DNA of 64,000 bases from Pomacea canaliculata (lineage: Eukaryota; Mollusca; Gastropoda; Architaenioglossa; Ampullariidae). Under the pieces are notes generated by a model. It ran no database searches. It had not been told where the DNA came from and saw nothing but the letters and a program-made list of their open reading frames with translations. Numbering within the stretch: position 1 is the first letter of the stretch; the number at the start of each line of letters is the position of its first letter. Below are positions 32,745-45,256 of the stretch, in pieces. Where the stretch lies: contig NC_037591.1 in assembly GCF_003073045.1 (NCBI RefSeq), positions 40,561,883-40,625,882 on the forward strand. The letters are read 5' to 3'. Made by a program: the position numbers and the translations under genes.

Positions 32745-33601
32745 TTCTTTTTGAGTTTGTCTCTTACATTAATCGCGGCTTGGAGCTCCAGGTCGAACCA
32801 AGCGGGTTTGATGTGGTGTTTAACACGTTTGGTCTGCAGCGGTACATGCTTATTGTATATAGTTAGATTTTGGTTGTGCCAGTAGGTGATGGCATCATGT
32901 GGGTCTGTGATATCGTATAAGTTATTGAGGGGAGAGTTGTATAGATCATCTAGAAATTTGGTTTCATTGAAGGTATTAAAGGAGCGGTAGGTGGTTGTTT
33001 TGTGTGAACTTCTGGGAACTTTGGTCCCATTTTTGTGCCACGTCAGGCAAACAGGGAAGTGGTCGCTGCAGCCTGTCATGGGTACACAGACTTCGAGTAT
33101 GTTATGTTGGTTGCTGACGTAGATATGGTCAATCAGTGTTTGTGATGTGTTAGTGACCCTTGTTGGGGTGGTAACTAACTGGGGGAGGTTCGCTAGGCTG
33201 ATCTTCTCTATCCATTGCTTATTCGGTTTTAGGAGGTCGATGTTGAAGTCCCCTAGCAGCATGTATTCTTTGAACTCAAGGAGCACGGCATCTAGCATGG
33301 AGCTGAAGTGATCCGTCCACTCGGCTCGTTCGTTAGGGTTTCTATAAATGAATCCTATAAGAAGTGGAGCCGTATTATTCAGTTTTACTTCTAGCCAGAT
33401 GGACTCTACGTTGTAGTTTTCTAGGTGGTGCAGCCTGTTAGTGTTGAGTGCTGTGCTGATGTAGGTGGGTAAACCAGTTTCATGTTTGCGCTCTGGGTGC
33501 CGACGTTCCAGTGTGTACCCGGGAATACCGATGTTGTCAAGGGAGACAAGTTTCGTAACCCGGGCTTCAGACAGGGCAAAGATGTGGAAGGGGGTTCCCA
33601 A
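32745..33601 (-). pseudogene. LINE APE-type endonuclease domain
   Basis: It reads IFALSEARVTKLVSLDNIGI, GLPTYISTALNTNRLHH, IWLEVKLNNTAPLLIGFIYR, YMLLGDFNIDLLKPN, LIDHIYVS and CSDHFPVCLTW. The S-E-x-R metal site, GDFN, and SDH catalytic triplet of the endonuclease/exonuclease/phosphatase fold are present. This domain nicks target DNA for LINE insertion. The open frame runs on to 32618 only by chance, through the nested insertion in a shadow frame. Confidence 0.8.
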
Positions 33602-33720
33602 GTTGTATATGAATGTTTTTACATCAGGTATTTTCTTTTAGGGCGGTGTTAATATTTAGGTGGCCTATGCGAAGCCCATCTTTAGTAGGCCACTCTTTGT
33701 GTGGTCTATTAGGGGACATT

Positions 33721-34555
33721 TCCTGAGGAATTGAGAAGTCTAATTATATGAGGCTATAGAGTACTTTAGTTCCAGGACCTAAGTTTTTAGTAGGGAAAGA
33801 ATTTAGCAGACAAAAGAATTAAGTATATGTTAGTGAGAAGATAAAATAATCAGCAAGTTGTTTCCAGTTTGTCCACCGAGATTCACAACTGAAGAAGTCA
33901 ATTAGAAATCACATCAATCCTATGTGGCTGATAAACACAGTAATGAGCAAAGGTCTGCAAACCAGAGGACGTCTCCAAACAGCAGTTCACACGATGATGC
34001 AAGACTTATTCTTGAATTCGACGGAGATGGGGCCATAGCCCCACTGGATAGGCAACTACAGTAGAAGTTTGGCTAGTATGTAGCAAGGTAAATCAAAATC
34101 AAGAAGGAAGACGACATGGTCCACACTGGGTTACAATGTCAGAATAAGCGTAGGTAAACGAAGCCTTGTGCATACAATCACGTAGTTAAAAAATATATAA
34201 AGCAAGATGGCAGAAGAAGTGATAGCCGCCGTTAGTGGAAGAAGATATTGATAATAGCAGAGGAAGAAATAATAAGCCACAGGCGAGTAAACAGCCCAAC
34301 GCTCTGCCGAAGAATGTGCAGATCAGAACACTAGAACCGAAAGCACAACATATCCAAGAGAAACTAAAAAAGAGGCGAACTTGTTCTTTCTTGACTATCA
34401 TGTGAAGGGAATATCAGGGGATGGAGGGGGAGCGGGGTTGGAGCGGGGTTCTCATTAGAGAATTATCACGGTGAGATCAAATGTTTGAACTGTTTAAGAA
34501 GACTGAGAAACTTTGTAAAACGAACTGGTAGAGTGGGACATTAGTATTAAGTAGC
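33721..34555. other. Intergenic, nothing recognised
   Basis: No coding, RNA or repeat signal that I can name. Confidence 0.3.
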
Positions 34556-34560
34556 GGTGC

Positions 34561-34695
34561 TGTGCACCCTGAGTATTGTATTTGCTAGCGGGGTTTGATG
34601 TGTACCCTGAGTATTGTATGTGCTAGCGGGGTTTGATGTGTACCCTGAGTATTGTAGGTGCTAGCGGGGTTTGATGTGTACCCTGAGTATTCTAG
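34561..34695. repeat. 38-bp tandem repeat, about 3.5 copies
   Basis: The unit contains GTACCCTGAGTATTGTATGT followed by GCTAGCGGGGTTTGAT. Copies differ by single bases (TATTTGC, TATGTGC, TAGGTGC). It is a minisatellite, not a CRISPR, because no unique spacers separate the units. Confidence 0.85.
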
Positions 34696-35619
34696 CTACT
34701 TGACTGTGTTTTCTTGCTGGCTGTCAAATAGTGGATTTGAGTTTTACATTTACATTTCATGCCATGTCAGGATGGTTAACTGCAGTTATGATTATGATGT
34801 ATGCCTTATGATTTAGTGAAGATATAAGTGTGATGACTTGCTGTGTAAAACTTATTATTTGTGTTGACCAGTGGATTAGGAGGGCTAGCGTGATAAGCAA
34901 CACACTAGACCTCTGTCAGAAAAGCGACGAGCAGCCCTCGGGCAAATCTTTGTCTCTTGTGTGAAAGAATGCGCGTGGACGTGTTGTGTGTGTTGCTCTG
35001 GTGAGCGGCGTCTGTGACATCTAACAATGTTGGAAAGTTTGCAACAGAAGAATTATGATCAAAAAAAATGTTGAAAGAGGTGTTCAAACACTTAACTAAG
35101 CAAAGCATCGGTGTATGATGTTATTTTACAAGGAAAATCGTGCTTCTCAAAATGTGTAGAAAATTATTTAAATCATTCCGAAACTCCTGATCACTTTGCT
35201 CCGTCATATTTGACTGCTATGGTCCACTTACTGATTACCAAATGCGAATGTGAGTGGCCCACTAGTGTAGGCTAATCGTGTCTTTGTGCTTCTTTCCGCC
35301 ACAAAGGTTGTTATAGTCTCTTTCTCATTCTTGTTTTTGATATTTTTGTTTGAATTTAGCCAAGTCTTCTCAAAAGAATCAAAGGTCTTTTTGTTATCTA
35401 GGAAAATTTTTAATCCTTCAGTCAACTAACGTTTTTTATTCGCAACAAATTTGCAAGTATTGCTATATTAACACATACAAATGTAACACGAAACATGAGT
35501 CAACTCGTCAGCACTTCGTGGGACTTTCTTAAAAGGCAAAGGTTAGTTATCTCGCAGGGACAGCATGATGAATTGAAGGACAAGCATCTTGTTTCTGGTT
35601 GTAGAATGCTCTCCCAGCC

Positions 35620-36230
35620 ACTACTACTACTACCACCAAAAATAAAATTAATTTTGTAAAGCGCATACTCACACTCCTCTATGCGTTTAAGAACAAGAAC
35701 GAAACATGGACAGCATACGAAGGACAGGAAAACAAACATATAAACTATAACATAATAAAGAACAGTACTAAACTAAGAAAAAATCAAATGCAGAAAACAC
35801 AAAGAGGAACCAAATAGCAAGAACAAGAGCTGAGAGTAATATGATATTACAAAAGGAAGGGTGTGACAAAGGACTAGCATTATGGGAAAGGTTGTTAGGA
35901 GTCATGTTTATTGAAGAAGTGCGTGTTCAGTGCACGTTTAAAGGATTCAAAAGCGGGTAGGTGGCGGGTATGGAAAGGGAGAGAGTTCCATTGTTTCGCT
36001 GCACAATAACTACAAATCCTGTGGCAATATATTGTTTTTTTTAGTGACAGGAAGAGTAAGGAAACGATCATGAGACGAGGAGCGCAGTTGTTTATAGGTG
36101 TGATGTAAGGAAAGAGCAGTTCAGAGAAATAATCAGGGCAGGTGCCAGCAAAAAAAAAAATTAAAACAGCCTGGACAGTTTGTACTGGATGCCACAACGG
36201 GTGGGAAGTCAGTGTAGACAACGAAGGAGA
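35620..36230 (-). mobile_element. CR1/L2-like LINE C-terminus and 3' tail
   Basis: The minus strand reads CPDYFSELLFPYITPINNC, IVSLLFLSLKK, YCAAKQWNSLPFHTRHLPAF and ESFKRALNTHFF, followed by a stop. The K-x-WNSLP-x-H and S-FK-x-L-x-T-x-F pattern is the stereotyped end of such LINEs. A GCGCTTTACAAAAT tail near 35640-35660 fits the 3' end. Confidence 0.65.
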
Positions 36231-36310
36231 GGCGTGTCGTGGTCCCGTTTCCTGGCTCTAAGCACCAGACGTGCAGCAGACGTCTGTAGTTTCTGGAGTT
36301 TGTGATAATA

Positions 36311-36362
36311 GTAATGATGATGATGATGGTGATGATGATGATGAGGAGGAGGAGGAGGATGC
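36311..36362. repeat. GAT/GAG trinucleotide microsatellite
   Basis: Runs of GATGATG pass into GAGGAGGAGG. Confidence 0.9.
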
Positions 36363-36799
36363 ACACTTACCACGAGATGTGACTTCTTACACTTGCTTAG
36401 AGAATCTTTTCCTTTTATTTACGTCCACAGTAGAATGCAGCTAAAGCTTTGACACCGATATATATTCTGTGTTTTAAATCTTTTTGAATAAAACTTAAAA
36501 GAAAATAAACTCAAACCAATTTCCTTCACTCAAGAACTTCCTCGTGAAGACGCCCAGACGTGCGCTGTGAACATTTATACCAAAGACATCCCTTCCTCGT
36601 CTGACTAGTCCACAGGCGATCTATTGGCTGAACATTTTGTGGACTGTGACGTCCTGACCATCTCACAGACATTTGATTGGTTGAACATACGAGGAAGTCA
36701 GTTCGTGACTGGCCGTCACACACAGACATTTTCTCTAAGCACACTGCGAAGAAACAACCATGGCACCCATCATTATTCATCATCAGAGAAATTTGTAGG

Positions 36800-38010
36800 A
36801 GAAAAGCTCCGACGTTCTTTGCCTCGCTGTCTACAGTTCTTTTCCAAGTCTGCTTTGGTCTCCCAACTCTCTTTTCCCCTGAGGGTTCCAGTCAAATACC
36901 TGCCTGGTAATGGTGTCAGAGTTAGGGTTCTTGGCTAGTGACATTTTCGTGGGTTTTTTTGTTTTTTTGTTTTTGTTTTTGTTGGTAAAGGTCTGGAGCT
37001 TGTTGTTCATAGTGTTTGTCACTATCCAGGTTTCAGAACCATACAGTAGGACAGCTTTCACATTGGTGTTAAAGGGATTGTAAAGGTAAAATAAAACTGC
37101 TTAGAATCTCGTAAAGAGTAGGATCCACTTGAATCTCGTCTATGTTCGCATCTGTTCAAATGGGAGAAGTTGAAGGTTGTGTAGCATGTTGTGTTTAAGA
37201 AGAGAAATGACATAGGACTTTTTTGTTTACCCAGACGAAGTCACGTCACTTGACCTAATGACATATGACTGAGACTGCTTACCAAGTAAAACAGTTTTCT
37301 ATCATTTTTAAAACTGTGCATAGAAAAGTTCACTTTAAAACATGAATGAACTCACGTCACACCACCGATGACGATGACAAATCTTTGCAATGACCTCAGA
37401 CACTTGCTGTACGTCACTAACTGACGTCACAACGTCACTGACTGCTGTCCATGTATATGGGCCTTTTGATGTCATCATCCACTCCACCGTCCTTGTTGAC
37501 AAAGCTCCTTCCATGGCCCTTTAAGCCAGTCTTCTATGCTTCCTTTACGGTTTCGCATAACCCGAGGACCCTGATGTATTTTGTATCACTTCTCTTGCTA
37601 ATGGAGTTGACTTGTCACTTTCATAGAGGGTTCTGATGTTCCATTGAACATGGAGGTTTTTGCCTTGATCGTCAAAAGACGAGTTGGCGAGCTGGCTTCC
37701 CTAAGGCTTTCACTAGCACGCGTCATGAGCTCTTCTAGAGAGGACTCTTACCAACCTTGCCCTTGTTGTGTTTCGGTGTCTGTAACAGCAGTTTTTGTTT
37801 TTACATAAGTGGGTTGTTAGCCCAAAGACAAACCACCAAACTTAAGAGCCAGGGTTCAACATTTTAGTCTGGCCTCTCCCCTGACAGACCTGTTGGGCCT
37901 GGTTACACCTGCCAGGAGCACAAGGTTCCCGCCGACATCGCTCTGTGGATCGACAAAGTGTGCAAATCACCACACCACTACAAGATAAGATGCACCAACT
38001 GGCGGTAGTA
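36800..38010 (-). mobile_element. Mosaic RTE-like LINE remnant
   Basis: Right to left: a 5' non-coding module at 37848-38000 that also precedes the I/Nimb-like LINE (41097-41245); an endonuclease start NIRTLYES near 37640; an RT piece FVNKDGGVDDDIKRPI near 37460-37510; then KAVLLYGSETWIVTNTMNNK and RQVFDWNPQGKREL at 36850-37061. Large internal parts are missing and a poly-T tract interrupts the end. Confidence 0.6.
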
Positions 38011-38120
38011 GAAATACAGAGTGATGGCATATATACATCTATGTGTGTCAGCCACACTCGAGAAAATTAATGATGATAGTAAAGTGCACAGTAAAGTCAT
38101 AATAAAGCACGTAGAATAAT

Positions 38121-38121
<1 letters not shown>

Positions 38122-38219
<98 letters not shown>
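38122..38219. repeat. (CA)n microsatellite
   Basis: About 98 bases of CA dinucleotide with one CC interruption. The Cys/Val open frame through it is an artefact. Confidence 0.95.
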
Positions 38220-41094
38220 GCAACATAGTCTACAAACTATATGTAGATAGAATTCAAATTTTCAACATTCAAACATCAGAGAGGATAAAGGCAAAGATTT
38301 AAGAGGATTTTAACATCCTTAGGCCAGGGGGAGCTACGTGTTCTTCACCGATAAGTTAGCAGCATTGAAATCAGGAAAGACAGTCTTCCTACTTTTCCCA
38401 TCTAATCCTCTCTCGATTTCTGTCTCTCATTCGCTTCTCATACTTTCTTGTTCACTTGCTTTTGCGCACAACATCACTCTGACTTTTAGGTGGGTGAGGG
38501 TTTACTGACTAAACACTACAAGCATGAAAGACAGATTTACTGCAGATTTTAGCGGCACATTTTGTCCACCAAATATCCCAACTTTTTGCTAGTCAGATTG
38601 TGTGTTTCAGCCTTTTCCTTAACTTCCTTTAGATATTACATGCGACGATAGCCTTGAAAATACTGTCTCCTCTTATGGATCACAATGTTGTGGCAACTGC
38701 GCTTGCAATAAATTGTGGAAGTCCAAAATCTTTCCTACAAAACTATAAAATTCTTTTTAATGTTGAATAAATCAAGATTTTTATGGGAACACTTCTTGGA
38801 TATTTTATTCCCTTATAGTTTTCTGTATCAGTAAAGGTGTTCTCTCAATGTCATCTGTCCTGTCCATCTGGTTTCTCATGAAAGGTTTATCTTGCAATGT
38901 AAGATGCTATAAGGATGCGACAAACAGACCTGAACATGTAAGTAGCTTGTTTTGCTCACGACTTATCTTTGAATAATTTTGTATGTTCAGTTTTTGATAG
39001 CTTCCGTTTAGGATACTATTAGAAGAAGAGGATATGTAACTGACAAACATGAGGATAAGATTTTGTTTAGCTATTTACAATGCAGGGTTATTGCTTATCC
39101 GTCAAGTGCCTTTGGTTTAATAAACAGAAGACGTATATCTGATAAAACAGGAGAGAGACGGGAGGACGGTATCGCGATCTTCAAGTCAGTCCTGTCCTTT
39201 GGAAAGCCAAAAGTTCATCCCTAGATTACTAAACCTCTTCGTGTTTTATCTCCTAATTTTTACGTTTTGTTCGCTTTTATGCGGTTCCCCATTTACAGCT
39301 TGTAATAATAAGTGACAGGGGATAGATAAGACCTGCGTGACTCAGTCACCACATACTCTTCTTCAAACTTCACTTTTCTCCATTTGCCTCCGTCTCTCTC
39401 TCTCTCAGCGTCACTTTCCTCTTGTTAGTCTATCATCGTCTGCTACCACAGCTATAGAAGTATGGATATCATACAACACTGATCAAAAACATCTGTTTAT
39501 AAACTGTTAGACCATCCTTCTTACTGTTGAGTGGTCTGCCCTGTACCTGCTGGCTTTACAATAATGGATTAATCACTGTACACTCTTAATTACATCCCTT
39601 AATAAATGGACAGTACATCAGCCAGCTACGAGTGGCTTAAAAACTTGTCTATTCAGTCACAAAAGCTAAGCAATGACAATAATAATTCTCAAAGGAAAGT
39701 ACGACTGTGTCTTGTTCAGCCTGAAGACAGGATTCCCTGGTATGGACACCGCTACACCTTGCTACATCTTACACGGAGCGATACTCAACCTAGAATTTAA
39801 TATCGGATATAGGTAGCCAGTGTGTTACAATGTTCCTGCTTCTTCACTTTGATTGAGGGAGATTTTTAATCACCAATCAAAGTACCACATGATGCAGACA
39901 TACGTACAGATAGAAATACTCTACACTTTAAGCGGTTCATCTGTCCATGCATACAAACATTGATAAATGCTAATATCTCTTCTTATAAAGTGTTGCATTT
40001 GTTGTTATTTATTTTCTCCATAAACACTATAGACACATCTTTGCCCCTGTTTCGTCTTCATACAAGACGGATGATCTGCATTCGTCCTGTAATGGTTATA
40101 TTCGTCCGATTTCTTCCATCCGTGATAATGTGATAAATGTAAGTTTTGTCAATCGAATACTGTTTTAAGTGAATGAGTGGTCAAAACGACATCACAAGAC
40201 AATCACGACAAACCCACTTTTTCTGAGACAAAAGCTAAACAAGCAGAGAGCTAAAGTAAGTAGGTGTAAAAATTATTAATGCGATTGTACGCGTGTCCAC
40301 ATTATTAGCAGGCTGGTGTAGGTGATGTAGAAAATATGTTTTCTACTTTTTGTGGCATTTTATGCATTTAGTATAGTTAGTGTGTTATTCGGTTGGGGTA
40401 GGCTTGATTACAATGATAAAAGCAGTGAACTGGCCAAGCTGGCGGCATATCGGCCCGACTGGCGCGCCAAATGTCTGGCCGCCACTATTCAACACCGTTG
40501 GCCAGTCGGCGCTAACAACAACCTGACGTAAGCGGCCGCGAGTCAACCATGGCCAGGGGGAGACCACCGGGTAACAGCCCGACACCCCTTTGTCCAGCTG
40601 AAGGCCGGGGACCGCCTGAGGCGAGCAACGACCCTTACACCGGCGCTCATACCCTTTCTACACCTCCAAGGCCACCGGGAGGAAGTTACGCCCACCGGAA
40701 GAAAGGAACCAAGGAGGTCTGGGGAGGGGCAGAGAACGTCACTTCTCCGGGTAGCGAGCTGGTGAGCGGTCGCTTGAGAGTCCGTCTGAGGGATCATAGA
40801 AGACGTTAAAATCCACGTGGGGACTGAAACTGTGAAGTGTGAATTTTGGTGAGCAAGAATTTGTGAACTCTCGTTAAAGTCTACATGGGACTGAAAATGT
40901 AATTTGTGAACGTGAGCAGGAATTTGTGAACTCCATTTGTGAAGAGCGAACAAGGGGATTACGATTGAAAGATAAGTTTTTAAGATTAAGTCAAGGCCAT
41001 GTCAACTGCTCTTTGTGTATATATATATATACATGTACTCCTTTGTTTAATTATATCCCTTTAATTGTTATCCTGTGTATTGAATGTGTTGTCC
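38220..41094. other. Intergenic; GC-rich 5' flank of the I/Nimb-like LINE at its right end
   Basis: 38220-40400 shows nothing recognisable. 40430-40810 is GC-rich and 40815-40945 contains two diverged copies of a GGGACTGAAA...GAATTTGTGAACTC block; these may belong to the LINE's 5' region. Confidence 0.35.
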
Positions 41095-42640
41095 ACCACC
41101 AATTGGTGCAACTTACCTTGTAGTGGTGTGGTGGCTTGTGTGCCTCGTCGACCCACAGAGCTATGTCGGCGGGAGCCTTGTGCTCCTGGCAGGTCCAAGC
41201 AAGCCGAACAGGTCTGTCAGGGTAGAGGCCAGACTAAAATGTTGCACCCGGCAGAGGATGGTCGTTAGCCTGGACGGCAAGTCTCTCTACGAGAAGACAC
41301 TCGGAAAAGAAAACTGACGCCGAAGACGGATGTGCTGGGCCATCGTGCGCTTAACGGCAGCACAACGCACTGACACTCGCATGGAATGGACAACGCTCAC
41401 TCTAACGATATGGTGCTTTGCCTGTGAGGTCCCGCCAGGCGGCGAAGTGCGGGCCCTGCGCCTCAACAGGGCCCACCCATGATACTGGTGGTCACCACGC
41501 CCGATGCGAGGAGCCAGGCTTCGGAGGCGGAGGGAAATGGCTACTGGCCGAAAAGGAACAACAACCACAGAAGAGACCCTGAGGCTCTCAACATCCTACA
41601 GTGGAACGCCGAGGGCGTTTACAACAAAATTAGCCCTCACCGAAAGACTACATGCTGAAAAAATAGATGTGGCCTGTATTCAAGAAACACACCTGAACCC
41701 CAACCACAGATTACCATCAGAGGTTACCAACCTACAGGATGGACAGAGAAGGAAGACACAAGGGAGGTGTGCTGATTCTTGTCAAGAATAACATCCCAGC
41801 AAGAGATTTCAAGTGACACGATCAGCAAGCTGAAATAAATGGAGTCAAGATTACAGTAGACAGCACTGTGCTCACTATCTTCAACCTGTACTGCCACACC
41901 GACAAAGAACGTTCCCTGCAGACTCTTGATATCCCTGCCGAAAACTGCTTGGCTGTCGGCGACTTCAACAGCCACTCAACCTGCTGGGGCTACGACGAGA
42001 CGGTAATAGAGGAGAGGAAGTGGAGGACTGGCAGATCGATAGCAAGATGATCCTGCTGAACGATCCAGAAGACCACCGACTTCTTCTCGCGCAGATGGGT
42101 CTCCTCAATGACCCCTGACCTGCTTCGCCACTGACGACCTCTCCAAGAAAACAACCAGAGGGTACAGAACCAGTTAGGCGGCAGCGACCACAGACCAGTC
42201 AAATGGCCATCAACTTGCAGTACAGGCCCCAAGATTCAAAGACATTTCCCAGGTGGAATTACAAGAAAGCCAACTGGGATACTTTCGTCTCATTGTCAGA
42301 CCAGTACACCAAAGGAATACGTGTGGCGGACCAGAACATCAAACCGTGCCATCGATGCATTCAACAGGCGATCTTAAAAGCTGCCTCAGAAGCAATACCA
42401 GAGGCCACGAAAGAACTATAGGCCATATTGGACAGAAGAACTCAAGAACTAGAAGATGAAGTCTCCAAGATCAGGGAAAAGTGAGAATGACCCACCATAG
42501 AAAACAACATAGCACTGAAAGAATCAAGCGCCAAATACAGAAAAGCCTGCAACGAAGCTGCAAGAAAGAGATGGAGAGAAAAGACAGAGGAACTAAATCT
42601 AGACAGAGAAGGAAACAAGTTATGGAAGCTGGCAAGGGCG

Positions 42641-44099
42641 ATGAATGATGAAGATACTAGAAGTGCACCGATCGTCATACAACAAGCACAAGATATGCTA
42701 ACAGGTAGAAAAGCAGCAAACGCTTTAATTGACAGCTATGAAGAGGTCAGCAACATCACAGTACCAGAAGAAAAGAAACAGCAAGTTCATGAAGAAAGAA
42801 GAGAATTCAGCCAGCAAAAACACCAGGAAGACTATATGAACAAACCATTCAACATGAAAGAGTTTGAAGAAGCAGTCAAGACCCTAAGTCAGAAGAAATC
42901 CCCTGGTCCAGATAAGGTCACCAATGAAATGCTGCAACACCTGGGCCCACGAGCCAAGACCAAACTCCTCGACCTCTTCAACAACAGCTGGAAGTGGCCC
43001 TGTCCCACAAATCTGGCGAGAGGCAGACATTGTGCCCGTCCACAAGAAAGGCAAAGACCGAGCGAAGGTGGACAGTTACAGACCCATAAGCCTCACCAGT
43101 TGCGTGGGCAAGTTAATGGAGCGCCTCATCAACACCAGATTATCATGGCACTTGGAAAAGAACAACATCTTTACACCAGAACAAGCAGGCTTCAGACAAC
43201 ATCGCTCAACTGAAGACCAGGTTGCATACATCGCCCAGAAGATCGAAGATGGTTTCCAGGACAAGAAGCACACGCTGACGGTGTGGATAGACATGGAAAA
43301 GGCCTTCGACAAGGTCTGGAAAGATGGACTGAGGTTGAAACTCCAGAAGTGTGGCGTAACCGGCTGTATGTACCAGTGGATCTCTCAATACCTGAAAAAT
43401 AGGAAGGCCAGAGTCCACGTTGGCGGAACATACAGCCAAAAGAAGACGCTGAGAGAAGGAGTTCCTCAAGGGGGAGTACTCAGTCCTACCCTGTTCCTTG
43501 TCTTCATAAACGACATCATCAAGGACCTCCCCGGAAATGTCCAAGGAGCCATCTATGCAGATGACCTGGTCCTCTGCTGCACAGAAGAACACCTGACAAC
43601 TGCCAACTACCGACTCCAAGAGGCGCTTGATGTCCTGCAGGACTGGACGAAGAGGTGGCTTGTCAAAGTCAACCCCAAAAAGACCACCTACACTATCTTT
43701 AGTCTGTCCACTAGGGAACAGAAGGCCACTCTGAAATTCGATGGACAGATTCTCCCACTGGAGGATAACCCTACCTACCTTGGGGTAACCTTCGATAAGA
43801 GACTTACTTGGAAGCCTCAGACCATGAAGGTCGAGGCCAGAGCCAAGGTGCGACTTGCAATTATGAAGAAGTTGGCTGGCACGAACTGGGGCGCGGATGA
43901 CAGAATCCTCAAGAAGCTGTACACCGGAAGGGTCAGACCAGTCCTAGAGTATGGCATGACAGCATGGGGCACAGCAGCAAAATCCAACTTTGAGAAGGTC
44001 AGCAAGGTTCAGAACCAAGCAGCCAGACTCATCACTGGAGCCATGAGGTCTACGCCCATACAAGAACTGGAGACAATCACAGGGTTTGGAACCACTTGA
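42641..44099 (+). pseudogene. LINE reverse transcriptase, frameshifted
   Basis: Two overlapping frames (to 43213 and from 42924) give SQKKSPGPDKVTNEMLQHLG, YRPISLTSCVGKLMERLI, TPEQAGFRQHRSTEDQV, WIDMEKAFDKVW, REGVPQGGVLSPTLFLVFIN, AIYADDLVLCC and NPTYLGVTFDKRLTW. All core RT motifs are present, including the YADD catalytic pair (about 43554-43568). A frameshift near 42980 separates the N-terminal part. The enzyme would copy its own RNA at a nicked target. Confidence 0.85.
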
Positions 44100-45228
44100 G
44101 GACCGACGTGACACAAAGATGCTCGTCCAAGCCGCCAAGTTCAAGAGACTTCCAAATCACCCCATGAGAAACAGACTGACTCAGCCGACGAAGGGAAGGT
44201 TGAAAAGGGGAAGTTTCATCCACCAGGCGAGGATCCTTGAACGAAAACACCGAGACATCTTGGAACACGACCTCAGAGAGATCCCCCTGTGCCGGACAAA
44301 CCCAGCATGGAATGAAACTGCTTTCCCCCTGATTCACTGCAGCATCCCTGGTGTCGGCAAGAAAGACTCCCAAGACGCTATGAGGAAGTCCTGTACTATG
44401 GAGTATATCCACAACAACTTCCCACAAGATCAGTGGACTCACGTGTTCACTGACGGGTCAGCCGAACAAGCCGTGAAAAATGGTGGCGCCGGAGTCTACA
44501 TCCGGTACCCAGGAGGAAGAGAAGACCGTCTTTCCCTCACAACCGGACTCTACTCCACCAACTTCAAGGCTGAAGCAGTTGCCATTCAGACCGGTGCCAC
44601 CCACGTTGAAAACAGTCCAGACACCTCCAACAAAGTCGTCTTCTTTACGGACGCACTGTCTGTTCTGCAGGCCTTACAGACTGCCAGAGACAAGAAACTG
44701 AACGACCTGTCCACTGCTCTTTCCTCCTTATGCGGAGACTGCACAGTCGTACTACAGTGGATTCCCTCCCACTGTGGAGTTTTTGGCAACGAAGCCGCAG
44801 ACACTCTTGCCAAGGAAGGATCCACAAAAGAGCAGCAAGACAGGTCCACCACCTACAGTGAAGTCAAAACCATCATTAAGGCCAAACAGCACAACAAGTG
44901 GCTGCAGCAGCACCCACGTTTCAACCGAAACGACCCATACTACCTGCTTACAAGGGCTGAGCAGGTCATTATTTTCAGGCTGAGGACAGGCCACAACCGT
45001 CTCAATCACCATCTATACACCAAGCTCCGGATCGGCCAGACAGACCAGTGCCCGTGCCAGACAGGCAGTCAGACAACAGCACATCTACTGCAAGAATGTC
45101 CTATGCACGAAGAACTCAGGCACCGCATTTGGACTGATGAGACGCCAGTATTGAGGAAGCTACACGGCAGCCTGGAGGACCTGCGGCGCACAGCATCATT
45201 TGTGCAGGAGGCAGGCGTGTCCATTTGA
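44086..45228 (+). pseudogene. LINE RNase H and C-terminal zinc region
   Basis: A 380-residue open frame. The RNase H catalytic residues are visible: D123 in VFTDGS, E163 in FKAEAVA, D189 in FFTDALS, and H229/D239 in PSHCGVFGNEAAD. A cysteine/histidine cluster CPCQTGSQTTAHLLQEC follows, typical of I-type elements. The frame overlaps the RT frame by a few bases in another phase, so it is probably the displaced C-terminus of one ORF2 protein. Confidence 0.85.
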
Positions 45229-45256
45229 GTGAACGACGAAGAAGAAGAAGAAGAAT

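Larger units (their letters stand above)
31400..33720 (-). mobile_element. CR1/L2-like LINE (endonuclease, RT remnants, C-terminus) split by a nested insertion
   Basis: Right to left on the minus strand: GLRIGHLNINTALKENT (near 33690); an open endonuclease domain at about 32745-33601; RT pieces VIPIHKSGDPSDPTNYRPIS and SGFRPRHSCHTAL near 31850-32010; and a C-terminal FRGSVLWNSLPLHL region near 31500. RT is shortened and contains stops. The element is interrupted at 32218-32724 by a piece of an I/Nimb-like LINE. Confidence 0.7.
41095..45256 (+). mobile_element. I/Nimb-like LINE with endonuclease, RT and RNase H
   Basis: A long copy ending in GACGAAGAAGAAGAAGAAG. The order is a 5' module, endonuclease (LQWNAEGV, CIQETHLNPNHR and AVGDFNSHS, about 41590-42180, frames broken), RT (42641-44099) and RNase H (44086-45228). 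An RNase H domain after RT together with an APE endonuclease points to the I superfamily; Nimb is my best guess from its frequency in molluscs. Several frameshifts make this copy inactive. A second, truncated copy lies at 32229-32713. Confidence 0.8.

Noticed and set aside
32618..33601. One 327-residue minus-strand gene
   Set aside because: Only the part right of about 32745 is a LINE endonuclease; the rest is an out-of-frame reading of a nested RNase H fragment.
34561..34695. CRISPR array
   Set aside because: Head-to-tail units without unique spacers in a eukaryotic context; a minisatellite.
35228..35425. Minus-strand frame with KTFDSFEKTW, resembling an RT motif, ending at a good GTAAGT donor
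   Set aside because: Only one short motif-like match, no further RT motifs around it and no partner exon in phase.
37978..38226. Cys/Val-rich 82-residue frame
   Set aside because: Translation of a CA microsatellite.
40549..40809. 86-residue Pro/Gly-rich plus-strand frame
   Set aside because: A GC-rich stretch, possibly LINE 5' region; no zinc knuckle or other ORF1 feature to support a protein.
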